A stretch of 32,707 nt of DNA from an uncultured Mailhella sp. (GTDB taxonomy: Bacteria > Desulfobacterota > Desulfovibrionia > Desulfovibrionales > Desulfovibrionaceae): NCBI RefSeq assembly GCF_905187505.1, contig NZ_CAJJIC010000013.1, forward strand, positions 1 through 32,707, in the 5' to 3' direction. Made by a program: the position numbers and the translations under genes. Every line of letters begins with the position of its first letter. Positions within the stretch are counted from its first letter, which is position 1. Under the pieces are notes generated by a model, which was given only the letters and a program-made list of their open reading frames with translations, made no database searches and was not told where the DNA came from. This document shows, piece after piece, positions 30,451 through 32,707 of this stretch.

Positions 30451-30757
30451 ACATCTGGCAAAATGCGCCGAATCCAAGGGATACTACCTTCACGCCGACC
30501 ATGAGCACTGTCTCGGCACGGCGGAAAGCCTGCTGGCCAACAAGGAGCGCTACGGCTACATGTGCTGTCCCTGCCGGCTGGCCTGCGCGGACAAGCAGCA
30601 GGACAGCGACATCATCTGCCCCTGTGTCTACCGCGACGCCGACATAGCCGAATACGGAGCCTGCTTCTGCTCCTTCTACGTTTCCAAGGAGCACAAGGAC
30701 GACCCCGACTTCTTCCCCGACGTGGAGGAACGGCGGGATCCCTCCCGCGGACTGTAG
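30428..30757 (+). CDS. Ferredoxin-thioredoxin reductase catalytic-subunit-like protein
   Basis: 109 residues; ATG at 30428 inside the glutaredoxin-like gene, with GGAGG upstream. Cysteine pairs Cys47/49 (CPC), Cys64/66 (CPC) and Cys79/81 (CFC), separated by 14 and 12 residues, match the FTR-beta pattern: a [4Fe-4S] cluster beside a redox-active disulfide. The spacing differs from the chloroplast CPC-X16-CPC-X8-CHC, as in archaeal and bacterial variants. FTR takes electrons from ferredoxin and reduces a thioredoxin-like disulfide. The overlapping membrane-anchored glutaredoxin-like protein is its likely partner. A large palindromic terminator follows. Confidence 0.88.
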   Translation: MTPEQLLEHLAKCAESKGYYLHADHEHCLGTAESLLANKERYGYMCCPCRLACADKQQDSDIICPCVYRDADIAEYGACFCSFYVSKEHKDDPDFFPDVEERRDPSRGL

Positions 30758-30771
30758 TCCGACTTTTCTGC

Positions 30772-30827
30772 AAAAGCGCGCAGACGCGGACCGCCCGGCA
30801 GGGCGGCCTGCCTCTGCGCGCTTTTTT
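30772..30827 (+). terminator. Terminator of the glutaredoxin/FTR unit
   Basis: A long stem with outer arms GCGCGCAGA and TCTGCGCGC (with flanking A- and T-runs) plus an inner CCGCCC-GGCA-GGGCGG stem, ending in TTTTTT. It also has an A-run on the left, so it can act in both directions. Confidence 0.9.
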
Positions 30828-31043
30828 CAGACACGGCTTTCTGCCGCATCCTTCCGATCCTTCTCGCCGCAAGATTCCGGCAGCCTCCCCCCCCCAAAAA
30901 AACGTCGTCGTCCTCTGCGGTCTTTCCGCTCCCCGCGGTCCGCGGCAGAGGTGCCGGGCTCTGCCTTCCAGGTCCTGCCCGAACCGGAATGCCGGCCGGC
31001 ATGACAAAAAATCCAAAAGCGGCAGGCTATAACGTCAAAATCC
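30828..31043. other. Intergenic region with a C9A7 tract
   Basis: This region holds a run of nine C and seven A (30887-30902), about 200 bases before the phosphatase gene. I see no gene in it. The tract is too far from the promoter to predict phase variation with confidence. Confidence 0.4.
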
Positions 31044-31072
31044 TTGCCCGGCTCAGCAGCGCGTGACATACT
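31044..31072 (+). promoter_or_regulatory. Candidate promoter of the acid phosphatase gene
   Basis: TTGCCC (31044-31049), a 17-base spacer and CATACT (31067-31072), with about 30 bases from the -10 to the start codon. Confidence 0.6.
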
Positions 31073-31102
31073 TTTTCAAAAAAAGGAAAAGGAGCTCTGA
31101 TC

Positions 31103-32590
31103 ATGCGCTGCGTTTCCGTTCTTGCCGCCGCCTGTGCAACGGCCGTCCTCAGCTTCTCCATACCCGTCCCTTCCGACGCGCAGCCCGACTCCGGGCAGAA
31201 CCGGCTTCTCAAGGTAGTGGCCCTGAGCCGCCACGGCGTGCGGTCTCCCACGCAGTCTCCGGAAACGCTCTCCGCCTGGGGATCAAACGATTGGCCCGTC
31301 TGGAGCGTTTCGCCCGGCGAGCTCACCGGCCGCGGCGCGGCGCTCATCGAAGGAGAATGGACGGGGCTGCGGGAGTCTCTGGCCTTCGACGGCCTGCTTC
31401 CCGCCTCCGAATGTCCGCAGAAGGACAGCGTGTTCGTATACGCCGACAACGAGGAGCGCACTCTTGCCACGGCAAGGGCCATGCTCGAAGGTCTGGCGCC
31501 GGGCTGCGGCATGACCGTCGCTTCCGGCACAAAGGCGCGCGACCCGCTCTTTCATCCCGTACAGGGCGGCCTCATGCCCTCCCCCGCATTGTCCGCCAAG
31601 GAAAAGGACGACCTTGCCGGAGAGCTTGCCGGCGTGCGGGCCGACATGGACAGGCGCATGGCGGAACTTTCCGCCGTTCTCGGCGCCGCTTCTCCCAGAC
31701 TCTGCCCTCCGGGAGAAATCTCCTGCACGCTGAGCGACATTCCCACCTCGCTCGTCTTTCCCCGGGCAGGCTCCCGGGAAAGCGTCTCTCTGCGCGGAGG
31801 ACTCGCCATAGCCTCGACCGCAGCGGAACTGCTCCTGCTTGAAAGTCTGGAATGGCCGCAGCGCTCCCAGATCATTCCGGCAAGCGTTCCCGTCACGCAG
31901 CCCAAGGGTCCGGGAACGCCGGTGGAACAAAAGGCCCGCGAGATCATTCTCGCTCCCCGAAGCGACAGGCCGGGCGTCATGCCGCTGCCCTACCGGCCCC
32001 GCTGGGAACCTGCGCCCGCGTCCGTCTCCGGCGGCGACATTCTGGTGAATCCCACCACCGCGCTGCATCTTCTGCCCGTGCACACGCGCGTGCAGAACGC
32101 GCTTCAGCGCTTCCCCGCCATAGCCAGACAGGAAGGACTGCCGCTTCTGCTCTTCATGACCGAGGCCCTTGTCGGAACCTCTCCCGTGAAGGAAGCCAAT
32201 GAAGCCGACCTCGTCATTCTCTCCGGACACGACACCAACATCGTCAACGTGGCGGGGCTTCTCGGCGTGCACTGGAACAACGCGCCCTTCCCCAGAGACA
32301 GCACGCCTCCCGGCTCCATGATCGTCTTCCGACTCTGGGACACCCCGCAGGGACGCATGGTTCAGGCCTCCTTCCAGTGTCAGACCACCGCGGCGCTTCT
32401 GAGCACGGATGAAAGCGTCATGGCCGAGGCCGCGCTCCGGCAGGAGCCGCTCATTCTGCCCGGTTCCTTCGCGCAGACGCCCGCAGGCCCGGGCCTTCCC
32501 GCGGATGCCTTTCTCGGCTTTGTGCACACCATGGCGGGCGAGTCGCTGGATGCCGGACTCACAAAGCTCTTTTCAGGCCGCAGGCCGTGA
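31103..32590 (+). CDS. Exported histidine acid phosphatase
   Basis: 495 residues; ATG at 31103 behind AAAGGAG. A signal peptide (MRCVSVLAAACATAVLSF, cleavage near SDA-Q at about 26) marks export to the periplasm. The histidine acid phosphatase catalytic signature RHGVRSPT (Arg43, His44, Arg47) and the C-terminal HD motif SGHDTNIVNVAGLLGV (His376, Asp377) are both intact. This is the AppA/Agp group (phytase, glucose-1-phosphatase); it is longer than E. coli AppA (about 432), with extra loops in the middle. Whether it acts on phytate is not visible. Its own promoter and long leader are upstream. Confidence 0.93.
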   Translation: MRCVSVLAAACATAVLSFSIPVPSDAQPDSGQNRLLKVVALSRHGVRSPTQSPETLSAWGSNDWPVWSVSPGELTGRGAALIEGEWTGLRESLAFDGLLPASECPQKDSVFVYADNEERTLATARAMLEGLAPGCGMTVASGTKARDPLFHPVQGGLMPSPALSAKEKDDLAGELAGVRADMDRRMAELSAVLGAASPRLCPPGEISCTLSDIPTSLVFPRAGSRESVSLRGGLAIASTAAELLLLESLEWPQRSQIIPASVPVTQPKGPGTPVEQKAREIILAPRSDRPGVMPLPYRPRWEPAPASVSGGDILVNPTTALHLLPVHTRVQNALQRFPAIARQEGLPLLLFMTEALVGTSPVKEANEADLVILSGHDTNIVNVAGLLGVHWNNAPFPRDSTPPGSMIVFRLWDTPQGRMVQASFQCQTTAALLSTDESVMAEAALRQEPLILPGSFAQTPAGPGLPADAFLGFVHTMAGESLDAGLTKLFSGRRP

Positions 32591-32596
32591 CGAGAA

Positions 32597-32616
32597 GGGG
32601 CGGCACCAGCCGCCCC
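32597..32616 (+). terminator. GC-rich hairpin after the acid phosphatase
   Basis: GGGGCGGC-ACCA-GCCGCCCC, an eight-pair stem close to the stop, but followed by C rather than T. It may be a Rho-type or mRNA-protecting hairpin. Confidence 0.4.
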
Positions 32617-32655
32617 CCCCTGTCCGGCGAAGGCCGGCTCAGTCGACGCTTGAAA

Positions 32656-32680
32656 GGGGCCCCACCGGCATAGCCGGTGG
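32656..32680. repeat. Hairpin repeat near the window end, perhaps a mobile-element end
   Basis: CCACCGGC-ATA-GCCGGTGG is a perfect eight-pair stem, preceded by GGGGCCCC and followed by TTCCTCTTAT. Similar hairpins occur at the ends of IS200/IS605-type elements and in REP-like repeats. The window ends 27 bases later, so neither an element nor a second copy can be confirmed; it may also be a terminator. Confidence 0.3.
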
Positions 32681-32707
32681 TTCCTCTTATGCGCCTGTAA
32701 GGCTTTC

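Noticed and set aside
30887..30902. C9A7 tract as a phase-variation switch
   Set aside because: It lies in an intergenic region outside any promoter core or reading frame, so there is no direct evidence for switching.

Overview
The window is GC-rich bacterial chromosome from an anaerobic, sulfite/sulfate-respiring member of the Desulfovibrionaceae or a close relative (Desulfovibrio, Bilophila or Mailhella type). The main evidence is a dsrM-dsrK pair, a DsrE-family protein, a TSUP-family transporter, a ferredoxin-thioredoxin-reductase-like protein, a CobA-HemD siroheme fusion and LpxB (Gram-negative outer membrane). The genus is inferred from gene content, not from a search. No rRNA, tRNA, CRISPR array, phage module or intact transposon is visible. 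Strong antisense reading frames are common because of the base composition and were discarded.

Layout: 1-4000 holds a redox cluster. A leftward set (cupin, zinc alcohol dehydrogenase, partial aldo-keto reductase) diverges from two rightward exported flavodoxins, the second fused to a cyclophilin-like domain. 4265-6645 is htpG followed by a dsrE-like gene, read leftward from one likely promoter. 7002-9920 holds three leftward envelope genes: an exported unknown, a Tim44-like protein and a TSUP permease. 10584-13110 is dsrMK without visible dsrJOP, transcribed leftward.

From 13464 the genes run rightward: cobA-hemD, purN, a small exported unknown, a Gate-domain membrane protein overlapping lpxB. 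Then leftward: a catalase behind a Fur/PerR-like box, and rlpA behind a near-consensus promoter. A 1038-residue membrane protein of unknown function (21866-24982) reads rightward. It is followed by leftward trmL and a 29-residue membrane microprotein, and then by rightward genes: a PHP-type histidinol-phosphatase-like enzyme, htpX, an Rsm22-like methyltransferase with four candidate iron-sulfur cysteines, a membrane-anchored glutaredoxin-like protein overlapping an FTR-like protein, and an exported histidine acid phosphatase. Many units end in clear intrinsic terminators.

Functional themes are sulfur respiration (DsrMK electron transfer, siroheme supply, possible sulfur-oxyanion transport), oxygen and redox defence (catalase, thiol-redox pair, flavodoxins, cupin/dehydrogenase cluster), and protein or envelope quality control (HtpG, HtpX, RlpA, LpxB). 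The best candidates for undescribed biology are the 1038-residue PHP-like/membrane protein, the exported flavodoxin pair, the glutaredoxin/FTR pair and the 29-residue microprotein.
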